DNA of 64,000 bases, from contig OY740765.1 in the NCBI GenBank assembly GCA_963513935.1, positions 149,073,830-149,137,829 of the forward strand. The letters are read 5' to 3'. Made by a program: the position numbers and the translations under genes. Below the pieces are notes generated by a model that made no database searches, was not told where the DNA came from, and saw nothing but the letters and a program-made list of their open reading frames with translations. Shown here piece after piece: positions 22,766-33,069 of the stretch. Source of the DNA: Aphrophora alni (Eukaryota; Arthropoda; Insecta; Hemiptera; Aphrophoridae). Within the stretch, counting starts at the first letter, position 1; every line of letters starts with the position of its first letter.

Positions 22766-23943
22766 ACAGACATAAAGTAATTTTTCATTCATTTGGTTAT
22801 AATTTTGGGTGTTATAGACAATTACAAAACTTTAATCGTTTCAGTTTTTTTGTTGATAACTCAGTTATCCATTAAGCTACAGAGAGAGGAAAAAAATTGC
22901 TTCTAGTTCAAAAAAGGGAAATATTTTGTCTCCTTAAAATATTTTGTAAAGTTACTATTTTTGAGATATTCTACGTTAAAAAGTTAAAAGAGCCGCCATT
23001 TTGAAATTAGTCAAGGAAATTGGTTGATTTTTTTTTTAATTTTGTGTTTATAGCACTAAGTAGCATCAAAAATTTCAACTGTGTATCATTTACTATTAAA
23101 AAGACATGCATTTTTGGTTAAAAACATAAAATGAGAACTATATGATAGTTCTATGATAGATAGAAAACTATGTAAATATGTTTATATAAACTTTTTTTTT
23201 TTTTTTTTATGTGATGAAGATTTATTCCTTTACCACCACTCAATTCCTTGAAAACGTAATCAATCCGATTATTGTTTTTATTTTACTCTAACTAATTTTG
23301 ATGGATATTTTAGAGGACATTATTTTACAGAACAAAATAGTGTAACTGTCGTATAAATATTAGTTTATATGATATTTTTTGTAACACTATGAATTTCGCA
23401 AAGAATTTATTTCATTAGAACAAAAATTAATAACGAATATTTTTTATTTATTTTTTTAAAATAATTCTCTAATTTTTTAGAATTGCTCGTTATTTGATAC
23501 TTTGGAGAGAGCATTATTCCTAGTCAGAGCCTTGGAACGAACTAAGTAATAAATTTTTTGAATAGCCGCTGTTTTAAAACGGAAAATTAAATTAAAAATT
23601 GTTATACGTAATTCGACCTAGTTGGAAAGAAACTTATTTTTTAATTTCATAACGATTCGTATATATATTCTTGATGTTTAAAGGGCAAAAAGCTCTCTGT
23701 CCTCATCGCCTATAAAATAAAGACCCTACGCCCTCGAATATTCTTAATTGCGTCAGATTTAGAAGAGAACAAAAGTAGGTCAAGAGAGACTTGTTAGGAA
23801 AGATGAAAGATCTAACTCAAAACTACATAAAAAAAGGTGTAAAAACTATCTAGGTCCCTCGGTTTGTGTGAGCCACTGAGAGTACACGCGTATGGCCGTA
23901 ACTGCTTAACAATTTTATTAACAAACTCAAACTTACGTATATA

Positions 23944-24384
23944 ATGTCAAACGGTTACGTTAAAACAGAACGTCACTTAGCTTCGTCAAAATGGATACCC
24001 TCGTACACCATTAAACCCATGTTTATACCTTTTATTCCCGGGACTATTAAATGTCCATCGACCCTATACATCCATTCGCTCTATGACAAATGCACGTTAG
24101 CAAAGAGTTATCCATTCATGTTGTTCACTAGACAAAACAAAGCCTTGGACATCATATTAATGCTCTGGGCTTTATTGTATAAGAGCAAAGTACAAGGGAC
24201 ATTTCATTTCATTTGTTTGTGTTGGCACCACTACGTGGAACTATATTGCCATGTGGATGCTGGCAGCGACAGAGCAAATGTTGTTTTTCAGTTGGTAAAC
24301 ACGGAGGTAAAAACTATTTTATTTCCTTTTTTACAGCTCTCATTTATTATGATATGTTCTGAAGGAAATTTTATAACCCCCTGA
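23944..24384 (+). other. Open frame of 146 codons, not recognised
   Basis: This is one of the longer frames outside known elements. The translation has aromatic and Cys/His-rich stretches (ICLCWHHYVELYCHV near residues 90-104), but no domain I recognise, and no coding bias I can judge by eye. Its start region includes an AAATGTCCATCGACC string similar to one in the mariner-type repeats at 27510 and 35950. I think it is more likely a chance frame in a repeat than a gene. Confidence 0.15.
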
Positions 24385-24957
24385 GACAGGTAGTGGATTA
24401 CAACATTTATGTATATATTTTTAACCTTCTGTAAGTAAAATAGTAACCGTAAAATTATAGATATTTTACCGTTTACATATTTTTAATAAACATTTAAGAT
24501 GGAAGTATTTGAATGTTAAATTAATCTTTGATTATAACTCGAATTATATTCTATTGTTGAATTTAATATGAACTGTTTTTTAGGTTAAATGAATATTCCA
24601 AAGAAATTTTATTTTAACCTCCCAAATTTCAAAAAAAAATCATTTCTCTTTAATCCAATACGGGGTTTACTGATATGGGCTACAGTATTGATGATTATTT
24701 TTAATTTAGTAATACCTTAGAAGTTCATTTAGAGTGAGGTACGGGCTTCGAAATCCCGACGGATTTATACCTTTTCTCGTGTAGTCTTTGGCAGAGCCCT
24801 CTTTTTTATCTTTCCAACGGGTTCTCTCTTAACCGACTCTGTTATACAAGCCACCTCGAGTCAAGTCCGTTGAGGGAGGAGCCAGTGGACAGCTTGACCT
24901 TGGAATAATAGAAATCTTTAAGTTGCAAGAAACTTCAATTAAAAATTAATATTTATT

Positions 24958-25195
24958 TTCGTACTGGGTTATTACTATTATTATAGGGAAAATAATTACT
25001 ACTGTTAAACCAAAAAATGTGTAAAAAATAAATATGTCAGTACAGCTAACATAATTTTAATATAACGGTTAGGCTAAAGATATTTAAATTATTTTAAAAA
25101 AATAGTTTATCTCATAAAAAAAACTATGCAAACATAATGAAACTACTTATTTATAGAACTCTATTAGCATTGCAAGATATCGGTATCCTTGTTCG
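24958..25195 (+). repeat. Dispersed repeat, second copy at 44998-45236
   Basis: Shares with the other copy, in order: ATTACTATTATTA, GTCAGTAC-GCT-ACATAAT, GTTAG-CT, an A-rich stretch, CTACTTATTTA, ACTCTATTA-CATTGCAAGA and TCGGTA-CCT. Many indels separate them, so this is old. Family unknown. Confidence 0.75.
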
Positions 25196-25314
25196 AGGGT
25201 TAGCCTCTTGTAGGGAGCTGTTCTAATTGACAACCGCGCTCTACTCTTGCTCTCCTATTGGCGTGTGGTATAGCGTATTTGAAAGCTAGGAGTATTTCTT
25301 TTATTCTTCCTTTT

Positions 25315-25378
25315 TTAAACCGATGATGACCGAAAGATTTTTCGCTTTTAATCAACAAGAAAAGAAAAATAATTTAGT
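25315..25378 (+). repeat. SINE-like tail motif, copy 1
   Basis: CGATGATGACCGAAAGATTT…TCGCTTTTAATCAACAAG is one of four related copies (also 38060-38112, 47967-48012, 50570-50615) with the form GGCGATRATGACCGR…GGTTTTTCG…AACAACAAGAAA. The shared end, preceded by variable text, suggests a short retroposon family. Confidence 0.55.
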
Positions 25379-27480
25379 TGTCTCCATTGTAACCAAACTC
25401 TTTTTAAACTTAAGTAAAAACTATTTATTCTTGTTTCAGTTCTAAATTTAAATCGCCTACTATTTCAAATAGGAGAAAGGAAACTACTTTCATAGTCATT
25501 CTATTTCAAATGACGTATCATTTGATTAAATTATTTTTAATTAATCCCAAAATCTCAATTTGTTGGTGATAGAAAATTGTCGTATTTTTCAAAATTTAGT
25601 TGTATAAAGTTTCCCTAATTTGAAATTTATTCGTTCCTTCAAAATTTAGAACATGGCGAGACGTTTGCGGCACCTGTTTAAATAATTATTTAGAAAGAGT
25701 TTAAACTTTTTTTGGTGTGTTATCCGTCTAAACTTTACTTGGAAGGTAGTTTGACATGCGCAATAGTAATAGCGCAGTTTATCAGCCAATAGTTGGCATT
25801 GATATAGCGAATATTCAATAAAAAGCGCAGTGCGTGTTATGGTTGACCGTGCATTGCAGAGAAAGTATGAAACTCAGCCTCCCGTTGCGAGTTATGTACT
25901 TATTGACTTAAACAGTTTTTTATAAAATTAGTAACGTGACCAAACACAAATCACCGACATGGACATCCGACGAGTTTTAGCTCCATTAATTCTTTTAAAT
26001 AAATATATATTTATTTATTTATATATTTATGTAAGGACATAGAGGGCTTCCAAAAGGTCAGTGCTCGGCAGGCCATAAATTGTGAAGAGTTGAAAGGGTT
26101 GACAGCTAGAAAAACCATCCTAACGTCAGTCACGGACCCCAAGGAGTCAAAGTATTCTAAAGTAACGTAAAAGATTTAAAATAAGCCAATGAAGGAAGAG
26201 GATTGGAATAAAGCAGTTTGAAAATAAAAATTATAAATAAGGGTAGAAGAGAAGCGCAAGAGGTCTTTTTTGTTATTAACTTATTGAAGAAGGGTGTTCC
26301 GGAGAAAGTGTTTCTCTTAGTAGCAAAAAGAAAAAAATGTTGTGAAAGCTTTAGCCGAAATCGACCGTCGAAATTAAATAGTAACTGCGTCGTTTTGTCC
26401 AAGTATTTAATAATAATCTTCGAAATATAGTTAAAAGATAATCGTCGTTTATAAGTTAAAAAGAGTCGTCGTCATAAAAGTGTGTGAGTAATAGCGTCGT
26501 TCTACAAGTGTTTGAACAGGAATAATCATCGAATAAATTAAAAAAGTAGTGGTCGTCACAAAAGTGTGTGAAAATAAAAGTGTATGAAGAAAAGAATATT
26601 CGTTGAAAAGATTATGGCAAATCAATTCATCTACTGGCAGTCTACGCGGGAACCACGTTCAAGGAACCAGGAACATTGGAGCTGTAATAGAACTTCAGAG
26701 TCGATAAGTACAAATTAATGGACAATTTCAACTAAAAACAAACTACCACCAAATTCTATTTTATATTAAGTAAATTATAGTCACCAAAGAACCTAACGAA
26801 CCCGTAAAGAGAAAGTAAATTAAATTAATAAGTAATAAATTTCAGTTAGCCGGAGCATTTTATCAAAATAATTAAAAGTAAAAATTTTAAAATAAAAAAT
26901 TCCGATGACCTAAGATGTTAATTGTATAACTATTAAGTGCATCAAATTTGAACGATAATTTTTTTTTTTTTAATGATTTTTAAACTTTAATTTTACAATT
27001 AAAGAAAGAGTTAATACATACATGTTTCAAAGTTATTTATTTTGTTAACATTAGCATGAAGAACGTGCGTATAAATAAAATAATAAAGTAAGATATGTTA
27101 TAATATATATATTGTATTTCAGCGAGTTAGAAACTGTATTTGCGCAGGCAGGACTTACGTGTGTTCACGTATATTTCATTACATATCTCACAATATACCT
27201 ACGCTCTTATGGGAGCAATACAATTTACATTACGTTGTTGTTAGACAAATAAACCTATATTTGTTTAATCACATAATGTAGACAATCCATTTAATAAATC
27301 CTTTAGGGCACATAATACTGTTACACAAATACGTATGCGTTATTTGTGGTCAGTATCATTCAATTATTAATTAAATCAAATACTGAAATACAGGTTTGAA
27401 CATATTAATTATGGTAATGTGACTTGGTTAAACAGTTAATAATTTATTTTAATTCTATTTCTATACAGACATTGTCTTTT
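25379..27480. other. Non-coding stretch, no gene seen
   Basis: AT-rich. The segment 26160-26760 contains repeated GTCGTC and AAAGTGTGTGA strings (about 26468 and 26554), which may be an old tandem duplication or the untranslated leader of a retroelement. No reading frame supports either idea. A poly-T run lies at about 26961-26971. Confidence 0.35.
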
Positions 27481-27489
27481 ACGAATCAT

Positions 27490-28155
27490 TGACAGCAGAT
27501 GCAATGAAATGTCCACTGATCCCAACCACTGGAGTAATTTGACACCAGTTTTAATATACAGTGTGTTCATAAAATGTTTTATTAAACTTCGGTAGATAAT
27601 CAAGATAAACAAGAAGTTCATATAACATATGGTCTAAAATGCTACTTTTTCCGTCTGTCAGTCATTTTGTGTTTTTTCCAATAACAATGTGTAACTCGAA
27701 ATAGAAGAGAAATTAATAGCAAATTTTGCTTAACTATACTATTATTTTGTAGTTTTTCAAAACGTTTTAACAGTCTCAAAATGGCGGCAATTAAACTTTG
27801 GTTTGTTTTTCTGTAATTAAACTTAAAACAATTTCAACGACAATTATTTTGAAACCGTTAAGTGAAATATAATAACATGTTATGAAAAATTACAAAGTTA
27901 TGGTGTGAAACGTTCTGCACAATTTGGTATATATCGTCCTGGTATAAAAAAAATTTAAAATAAATAAAATAAAATAAAATAAAGAAAAAAAAGGAAAAAA
28001 ATGGCAGACATACTAAAAAGAACTGTTTTAGGACATATGTTTTTTTTTAACGTTTTTATTCTTTAATATCATCAATAACCTAACGAAGTATGGGAAAGCA
28101 TTTTATGGACACCCTGTATAACAGGCACCTCTTAAGTCACTGGACATGTCCTTAT
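27490..28155. mobile_element. Tc1/mariner-type MITE
   Basis: TATACAGTGTGTTCATAAAATG at 27555 faces CATTTTATGGACACCCTGTATA ending at 28120, a strong inverted pair with TA at both outer edges (27555-27556 and 28119-28120). The similarity continues outward (TGTCCACTGA against TGTCCAGTGA in complement), so the true termini may be near 27490 and 28155, and TATACAG may be internal. The left part recurs at about 21060-21150 and 35945-36020. An AAAATGGCGGC motif lies at 27779. No coding capacity. Confidence 0.75.
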
Positions 28156-28231
28156 AACATAAACAATATTTCTTTACTTTTTAATTGTTGAAATGTTTTG
28201 CCCTTTCCAATCATAGATTGTTGAAGTCATT

Positions 28232-28242
28232 TTAAAAATAAT

Positions 28243-28245
<3 letters not shown>
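28232..28245. repeat. Target-site duplication, left copy
   Basis: TTAAAAATAATGTT, identical to 33056-33069. The two copies bracket the Jockey LINE and prove target-primed insertion. The last two Ts merge with the element's poly(A) tail. Confidence 0.93.
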
Positions 28246-28274
<29 letters not shown>

Positions 28275-28281
<7 letters not shown>

Positions 28282-28405
28282 TTATTAATTACAACTAGGC
28301 AGAGCCTATCAAGCAATATACATTTAACATTAAATAACACTGTTAGCCGGAATATCACCCATTGATGCACTCCTCTCATGTGTAATCATGTGTAATTTTC
28401 ACTAA
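28275..28405 (-). other. Jockey 3' untranslated region with poly(A) signal
   Basis: On the minus strand the region after the ORF2 stop is about 130 bp, and ends AATAATAAATTT just before the A tail; AATAAA (28283-28278) is the likely polyadenylation signal. GATGCAC/CATTGATGCACTCC-type text near 28360 could form a weak hairpin used for RT recognition, but I see no strong structure. Confidence 0.7.
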
Positions 28406-31063
28406 TCAAAGTTCAAAAGGCTTCGTTCTCTTCAGCCGGCGAATCTCCCCAGAGCAGTTTAGTAAACAATTCATTTCATAATTTTCGTGTTGTTGAAGTC
28501 TGTGTTTGTGCTTCTCTGCATACCTTCTGATTTCCTCTGCGACGGTATTCATCTTAAGATCACGATGCAGACTATCATTGCGGATGAACCATGGTGCATC
28601 AACAATACTCCGTAGAACCTTATTCTGAAAAGTTTGTATAATCTGAACATTTGTCTTCGCTGTGCAACCCCACAACTGTAACCCATAGGTCCACACTGGT
28701 TTCAATATTTGCCTATAGAGAAGCAGTTTGTTGTGTAGATCTAATTGCGATTTTCTCCCAAGTAACCAGTACATTTTCCTAAATTGCATATTCAATTCTA
28801 CCTTCTTTTTTTTAACATGCTCCTTCCAGTGTAGCTTGGCATCTAGTGTCATTCCCAAGTATTTAGCAGTATTAGCCGGAATTACTAAATGGGAATTTAT
28901 TTTAATAGGAATTGGATTTATTTTTCTAGTTGTAAAATTAACAAAGGTTGACTTAGATTCATTTAATTTTAATCTCCATTTCTTTATCCAGATACTAACT
29001 CTATCGATCGCTCTTTGCAGTTTTTGTGTTGCCTCTTCCACATTGCTACCGGTCGCCAAGATTGCTGTGTCATCAGCAAAAGTCGCAGTAATTGTACCAT
29101 TTTCTTGGGGAATATCGCTGGTGTACAAGAGATAGAGCAAAGGTCCAAGGACACTTCCTTGTGGTACCCCCGCTGAAATGCTTTTCAATTCTGAGTACTC
29201 CCCTTTGTGCTTAACTCTGAAACATCTTTCTGATAGGTAAGATTCCAGAATCTGACAAATCGACTCTGGAAGATCGCGCTGCAGTTTAAAAATTAATCCC
29301 TCGTGCCAGACCTTGTCGAATGCTTTAGCAACATCTAAAAATATACTTGAGCAAATTTTGCGTTCCTCCAAGGCTTTTTCTATTACATGTGTGATTCTGT
29401 GTACTTGATCTATAGTTGAGTGTTTATCTCTAAAGCCAAACTGGTGGTGAGGGATTAGTTGTTTTTCTTCAATGATTGGCTTAAGGCGTTTCTTCAGTAA
29501 TTTTTCAAAAATCTTTGACATAGCTGGCAGCAAGGAGATTGGTCGGTATGATGATTTATCGTTAGGATCTTTTCCCGGTTTGGGTATCATAATCACTTCT
29601 GCAATCTTCCACTGTCTTGGAACATACCTTAGTCTAAACGTGGCGTTAATAAGGTGAATAAATTTGTTTAGTGCTTTATATGGCAATTCTTTCAACACCT
29701 CACTCGTGATAAGATCATATCCTGGAGCTTTTTTATCCTTGAGGTGTTTAATTTCATTTTTAAGTTCTTTAAATGATACTTTACGAATTTGAAATTCATC
29801 CTTGTTCTTGATTGTTGTTATATTTTCAACTGTCTGTCTAGTAAGTGGCTGGAAGGTTTCCTCTAGGTATTCAGCAAACAAATCTGCCTTTTCTTTATCA
29901 CTTCTAGCCCATGTGTTATAATTTTTCCTGATTGGTGGAATTTGGATATTAGGCCTTTTAAGATATTTAGTGGCCTTCCATATCTTGAGTTCGCTCTCTT
30001 TATCATCTGAAAGGCTTTCAAGGTATCTAGCAATGGATTCATTTTTAATAGTTTGTAGTAAATTTGTGAGTTTCTGGCTAATACGATTTAGTTCAGTTTT
30101 GTGATGAGGAACTCGAGTTTGCTGCCATTTTCTTCGCATTTTTCTTTTTTTACTAACCAATTCTAGCACTTCAAGTGGGTAAGTATTGCTATTATGGTAT
30201 CGTTTAGTTACTTGAGGTGTATTGTTCCACGCTGCTTGCTGGATATTAACAACAAATAATTCAACTTCCTCCTCGAGCTCCATTGGTGTTTTAAGGGGAA
30301 CATGCAGGTCAATATTATTTTCAAGTTCAACTCTGACACCTTCCCAGTTAGTCCTGTTATTAGTTAATCTGGGTGGTTCTTCTCTTTGTATTATGCTGTG
30401 ACATAATGTTAAAATAATAGGAGAGTGATCAGAGCCCAAATCAAAACTTTCACTCACGTGGATATAGTTGTCAGATACGCCCTTCACCACAAAGAAGTCA
30501 ATCAAATCCGGTACCTTTCTTGGATCTAATGGCCAATAAGTTGGTTTACCCGTTGAAAAGAAATCACATTTAACCTCCTTACTTGCTTCATATAACTCTC
30601 TACCTTTTGCATTAGTAAGTCGAGATCCCCAAAATGTGTTTTTCGCATTAAAATCCCCTCCAAGAATGAAGTTATCGCCCAGCATATCAAAAAGATTCAT
30701 GTAGTCTGCCTTTTTTAAATTATGTCTTGGTGGACAATATATAGATGATACATTAAAGTACTTATTCTTCATGTGCACTTTAACAGTTGTAACTTGCATT
30801 ATGTCAATTTTTATTTGAGTTTCCTCATAGTGCTTGATACTATGTTTTATAATTACTGCAGACCCTCCCCTTGCTTTATCTGCTGGATGTTCCACATGAT
30901 ATACGCAGTAGCCTTTTATTTTGAGATACGAATGTTTAGTGAAGTGTGTCTCTGAAATTAAACAGATGTCTATTCGTTCTCCAATCAGGAATGATTCCAG
31001 GTCCAGCTTATGCTGAAGAAGACCGTTAGAATTCCATGTTGCTATTCTTAAGGTGTTAATCAT
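28406..31063 (-). CDS. Jockey ORF2: endonuclease-reverse transcriptase
   Basis: An 885-residue polyprotein that nicks target DNA and reverse-transcribes the element RNA from the nick. The apurinic-like endonuclease occupies residues 1-220: TWNSNG (9-14), catalytic Glu in LISETH (Glu38), GGDFNA (135-140, Asp137) and SDHSPI (211-216). The reverse transcriptase spans about 480-720: IPKPGKDP…YRPISLL, HQFGFRDKHST (540-550), FLDVAKAFDKVWH with catalytic Asp577, AGVPQGSVLGPLLY (631-644) and the FADD box (662-665). A C-terminal LKPVWTYGLQLWG block and WFIRNDSLH are Jockey signatures. There is no RNase H domain, as usual for the clade, and the length is near that of known Jockey ORF2 proteins. The start ATG overlaps the ORF1 stop, suggesting termination-reinitiation. 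All key residues are present, so it may be functional. Confidence 0.97.
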   Translation of the reverse strand: MINTLRIATWNSNGLLQHKLDLESFLIGERIDICLISETHFTKHSYLKIKGYCVYHVEHPADKARGGSAVIIKHSIKHYEETQIKIDIMQVTTVKVHMKNKYFNVSSIYCPPRHNLKKADYMNLFDMLGDNFILGGDFNAKNTFWGSRLTNAKGRELYEASKEVKCDFFSTGKPTYWPLDPRKVPDLIDFFVVKGVSDNYIHVSESFDLGSDHSPIILTLCHSIIQREEPPRLTNNRTNWEGVRVELENNIDLHVPLKTPMELEEEVELFVVNIQQAAWNNTPQVTKRYHNSNTYPLEVLELVSKKRKMRRKWQQTRVPHHKTELNRISQKLTNLLQTIKNESIARYLESLSDDKESELKIWKATKYLKRPNIQIPPIRKNYNTWARSDKEKADLFAEYLEETFQPLTRQTVENITTIKNKDEFQIRKVSFKELKNEIKHLKDKKAPGYDLITSEVLKELPYKALNKFIHLINATFRLRYVPRQWKIAEVIMIPKPGKDPNDKSSYRPISLLPAMSKIFEKLLKKRLKPIIEEKQLIPHHQFGFRDKHSTIDQVHRITHVIEKALEERKICSSIFLDVAKAFDKVWHEGLIFKLQRDLPESICQILESYLSERCFRVKHKGEYSELKSISAGVPQGSVLGPLLYLLYTSDIPQENGTITATFADDTAILATGSNVEEATQKLQRAIDRVSIWIKKWRLKLNESKSTFVNFTTRKINPIPIKINSHLVIPANTAKYLGMTLDAKLHWKEHVKKKKVELNMQFRKMYWLLGRKSQLDLHNKLLLYRQILKPVWTYGLQLWGCTAKTNVQIIQTFQNKVLRSIVDAPWFIRNDSLHRDLKMNTVAEEIRRYAEKHKHRLQQHENYEMNCLLNCSGEIRRLKRTKPFEL

Positions 31064-32796
31064 TTTCTCCTCTTTAACTCTATTTTACTTTGATTATTTG
31101 TCAGCTTTTCCAACTTATCAATTATTAACTTGTTTACATTATCTTGTTCATCTAGCCTGTCCAATATACCTTGAATAGCCTTATCTATACTTGTTTTCTC
31201 AGTGATCTCATTATGTACGATTTGTGCATAGGTTTTTGAACCAGGGTCTTGTGTATTACTAGTTACCGGTACTTCTAGTTTTTTAGTCACATTATTTGAA
31301 TTTTGATCTGCAGCGTTAAACTTTCGCACTTGAGTTTTATCCCTTATCATAGCATTTCTTCTCTTTTGTAATTCTTTAGCCACCTCACACCCTCTATAGT
31401 TTGCAGGATGCGATCCATTACAGTTTACACATTTTGGAGTATTACTTCTATTCAATGTACAGGCTAATGTTATGTGTTTTCCAGCGCATTTAACACATCT
31501 TGGTTCCTTTTGACAGTACCTTTGTGTATGATTATATCCTTGACACTTTTTGCATTGTGGAATCAGAGTGTAATTTCTTCTCAATGGTTCTATTTTGACA
31601 ACAATATTTAGTATAGTTTTTATATTATATATGTTATTAACGACTTCCTTTTGGTCAAAGCTTAGCATGAACAACGGTAGACCTATTTTTCTTATTGTTA
31701 TCTCACCTTGATCATTTTCTACTTTTTCTTTTTTAAGGATATTGACAGCATCAATTATCTTTAGACCTTTTTCTTGTAGATCCTTAACAATTTCATCTTG
31801 ACTGCAAGATGAATGAAGACCTCTTGCCATAACTTTGATCGGTCTATCATTTTTATTTTCGTATGAATACCACTGTATGTTATTATCATTTAGTTTTTGG
31901 GCTAACGATCTATAGGATTCAGAGTCAGGTGTATTGACCTTCCAGATGTTGTTGTTCAAGGAAATAATTTTGATATCCTTAATCGTGACAGCATTTAACA
32001 GAGATTGTATAGTACTGTATTCTGTCACACCAACAATGTTGATCGGAGGAGGCTTTTGCTCTCTCGATTTTATTGTTGTTGTTTTTGCTAATTGTGGAGT
32101 TTCCGCGTTATTTTCAGATAATTCTTGAACCTCCGGTGAGAAATTGGCTTTCCTTTTTTTAACTGGTCTTCTCTTTTTAATAATCCATTCAGTTTCTTTA
32201 CTTAATTCTTCTTCGTCTGTGTGATATTCCTGGTCTTCACTACAAGCCCGATTGCCTTCTGCCAAACTATTTACGTTTGAATTCTGTGCCTTGCTAAGCT
32301 TCTCTTTATCATATCTAAACTCAGACAGTTCTTTTCTCATTTGATCATCAGAAAGCCTACCTTCATCCAGTGTATATCTAAGGTCCTCACTTTCTTTTCC
32401 TAGGTATTCATCATTTTTGTTTTTAAGCACAACATTTTTGGCCTTTTTAAGCTCCTTATTTTCAAGTCTTAGCTCTAAAACTTCTTTTCCTAGTACTTTA
32501 ATACTAAGTTCAATCTCTTCCAGTCTCCGACGTAGATCTTCATTTTCCCTCATTAGATGTCTATTTCTTTCCTCTATGTTAAAGCTCCCACTCTTAATTG
32601 GGGATCTTGATATCGTTGAACTTCTTGCGAAAGGATCCTTATTAGGCAGTAGTTCATGAGGTAGTGTTGATGATAATAATTTGCAGTCGCTGGTTGACGG
32701 TCGATCAGAGCCTGCAGTACCACTCACGCTACCGACCGGAACTGGGGTATCCCTCCCCTGCTCCGTAAACTTCACTTTATCTTTCTCCATCTTCAT
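31060..32796 (-). CDS. Jockey ORF1: gag-like nucleic-acid-binding protein
   Basis: A 578-residue protein that should coat the element RNA and form the ribonucleoprotein with ORF2. Residues 75-175 are charged and heptad-like, a probable coiled coil for multimerisation. A basic patch KKRRPVKKRK (207-216) could direct nuclear import. Residues about 250-405 match the PRE_C2HC/RRM-like region of insect gag proteins, with WKVNTPDSESYRSL and RPIKVMARGLHSSCS. Three zinc knuckles follow: C415-X2-C-X4-H-X4-C, C434-X2-C-X3-H-X4-C and C456-X2-C-X3-H-X6-C. The start was chosen as the first ATG of the frame; a second Met two codons later is also possible. Promoter elements were not defined; Jockey-type elements use internal promoters within the first bases of the 5' region, here GC-rich. 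Confidence 0.95.
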   Translation of the reverse strand: MKMEKDKVKFTEQGRDTPVPVGSVSGTAGSDRPSTSDCKLLSSTLPHELLPNKDPFARSSTISRSPIKSGSFNIEERNRHLMRENEDLRRRLEEIELSIKVLGKEVLELRLENKELKKAKNVVLKNKNDEYLGKESEDLRYTLDEGRLSDDQMRKELSEFRYDKEKLSKAQNSNVNSLAEGNRACSEDQEYHTDEEELSKETEWIIKKRRPVKKRKANFSPEVQELSENNAETPQLAKTTTIKSREQKPPPINIVGVTEYSTIQSLLNAVTIKDIKIISLNNNIWKVNTPDSESYRSLAQKLNDNNIQWYSYENKNDRPIKVMARGLHSSCSQDEIVKDLQEKGLKIIDAVNILKKEKVENDQGEITIRKIGLPLFMLSFDQKEVVNNIYNIKTILNIVVKIEPLRRNYTLIPQCKKCQGYNHTQRYCQKEPRCVKCAGKHITLACTLNRSNTPKCVNCNGSHPANYRGCEVAKELQKRRNAMIRDKTQVRKFNAADQNSNNVTKKLEVPVTSNTQDPGSKTYAQIVHNEITEKTSIDKAIQGILDRLDEQDNVNKLIIDKLEKLTNNQSKIELKRRK

Positions 32797-33055
32797 ATTA
32801 GTTATTTTCCTGCATTATTTACCCCGAGCAGAACTGGGTTGCCTCTTCCGCCTACTCCGCTGTACCGAAGAACTTCTTCTCCACCGCAGCAGCCGTTGAG
32901 GACTTCACCGTAACCCTGGCTAGGGGCCCTCACGAGGTACTACCATCCGGAGCCAGATGGACCAAGGTTTTTTAGAGAGGTGTTACTCCTCTATCACTCC
33001 TCCTTCCAACATCACTTAGTAATGTGGCCCCGGGCTTGTGACCGGCGTAGCGGAG
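32797..33055 (-). promoter_or_regulatory. Jockey 5' untranslated region / presumptive internal promoter
   Basis: About 260 bp, much GC-richer than the surroundings, running from the element's 5' edge at 33055 to the ORF1 start. By analogy with Jockey it should hold an internal RNA polymerase II promoter near its first 50 bases. I see no TATA box, consistent with a TATA-less type. Function is inferred, not seen. Confidence 0.5.
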
Positions 33056-33069
33056 TTAAAAATAATGTT
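33056..33069. repeat. Target-site duplication, right copy
   Basis: TTAAAAATAATGTT, identical to 28232-28245. It abuts the 5' end of the element, so the insertion is full-length at 5'. Confidence 0.93.

Larger units (their letters stand above)
21133..23240. mobile_element. Second long-inverted-repeat element with nested insertions
   Basis: Left arm about 21133-21555 starts TATACAGAGTGTTTCAAAAA. The right arm, about 22840-23240, is its inverted relative: shared landmarks are TTTATATAAACATATTTAC, AACAAATTGGCGG-like text, CAACTGTGTATCATTTAC against AATGATATGGAGTTG, GTTGATTTTTT, AATATTTTGTCTC, and GTTGATAACTCAGTTATC. The arms resemble those of the element at 2425-4105 in their internal order (GGCCGCCATTTT, then 'gagatattngatgttaaaa'), so the two belong to one superfamily. 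No transposase remains in between. The interior contains a hAT MITE and a hammerhead-like module. Confidence 0.7.
28246..33055 (-). mobile_element. Full-length Jockey-clade non-LTR retrotransposon
   Basis: 4.8 kb element on the minus strand, with a 5' untranslated region of about 260 bp (33055-32797), ORF1, ORF2, a short 3' untranslated region and a tail of about 29 A (T-run 28246-28274 on plus). A perfect 14-bp target duplication flanks it. Both ORFs are open over their full length and overlap by ATGA. The gag-like ORF1 with three CCHC knuckles and the ORF2 endonuclease-RT without RNase H fit Jockey rather than the I, R1 or CR1 groups. Intact ORFs, long homopolymeric tail and perfect duplication indicate a young, possibly active copy. 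It inserted into AT-rich DNA. Confidence 0.96.

Noticed and set aside
23944..24384. A host protein-coding gene (146 codons)
   Set aside because: No recognisable domain, no supporting context, and its start overlaps text shared with mariner-type repeats.
28728..29135. Plus-strand open frame of 135 codons
   Set aside because: It is antisense to the Jockey reverse transcriptase and is a shadow of that gene.
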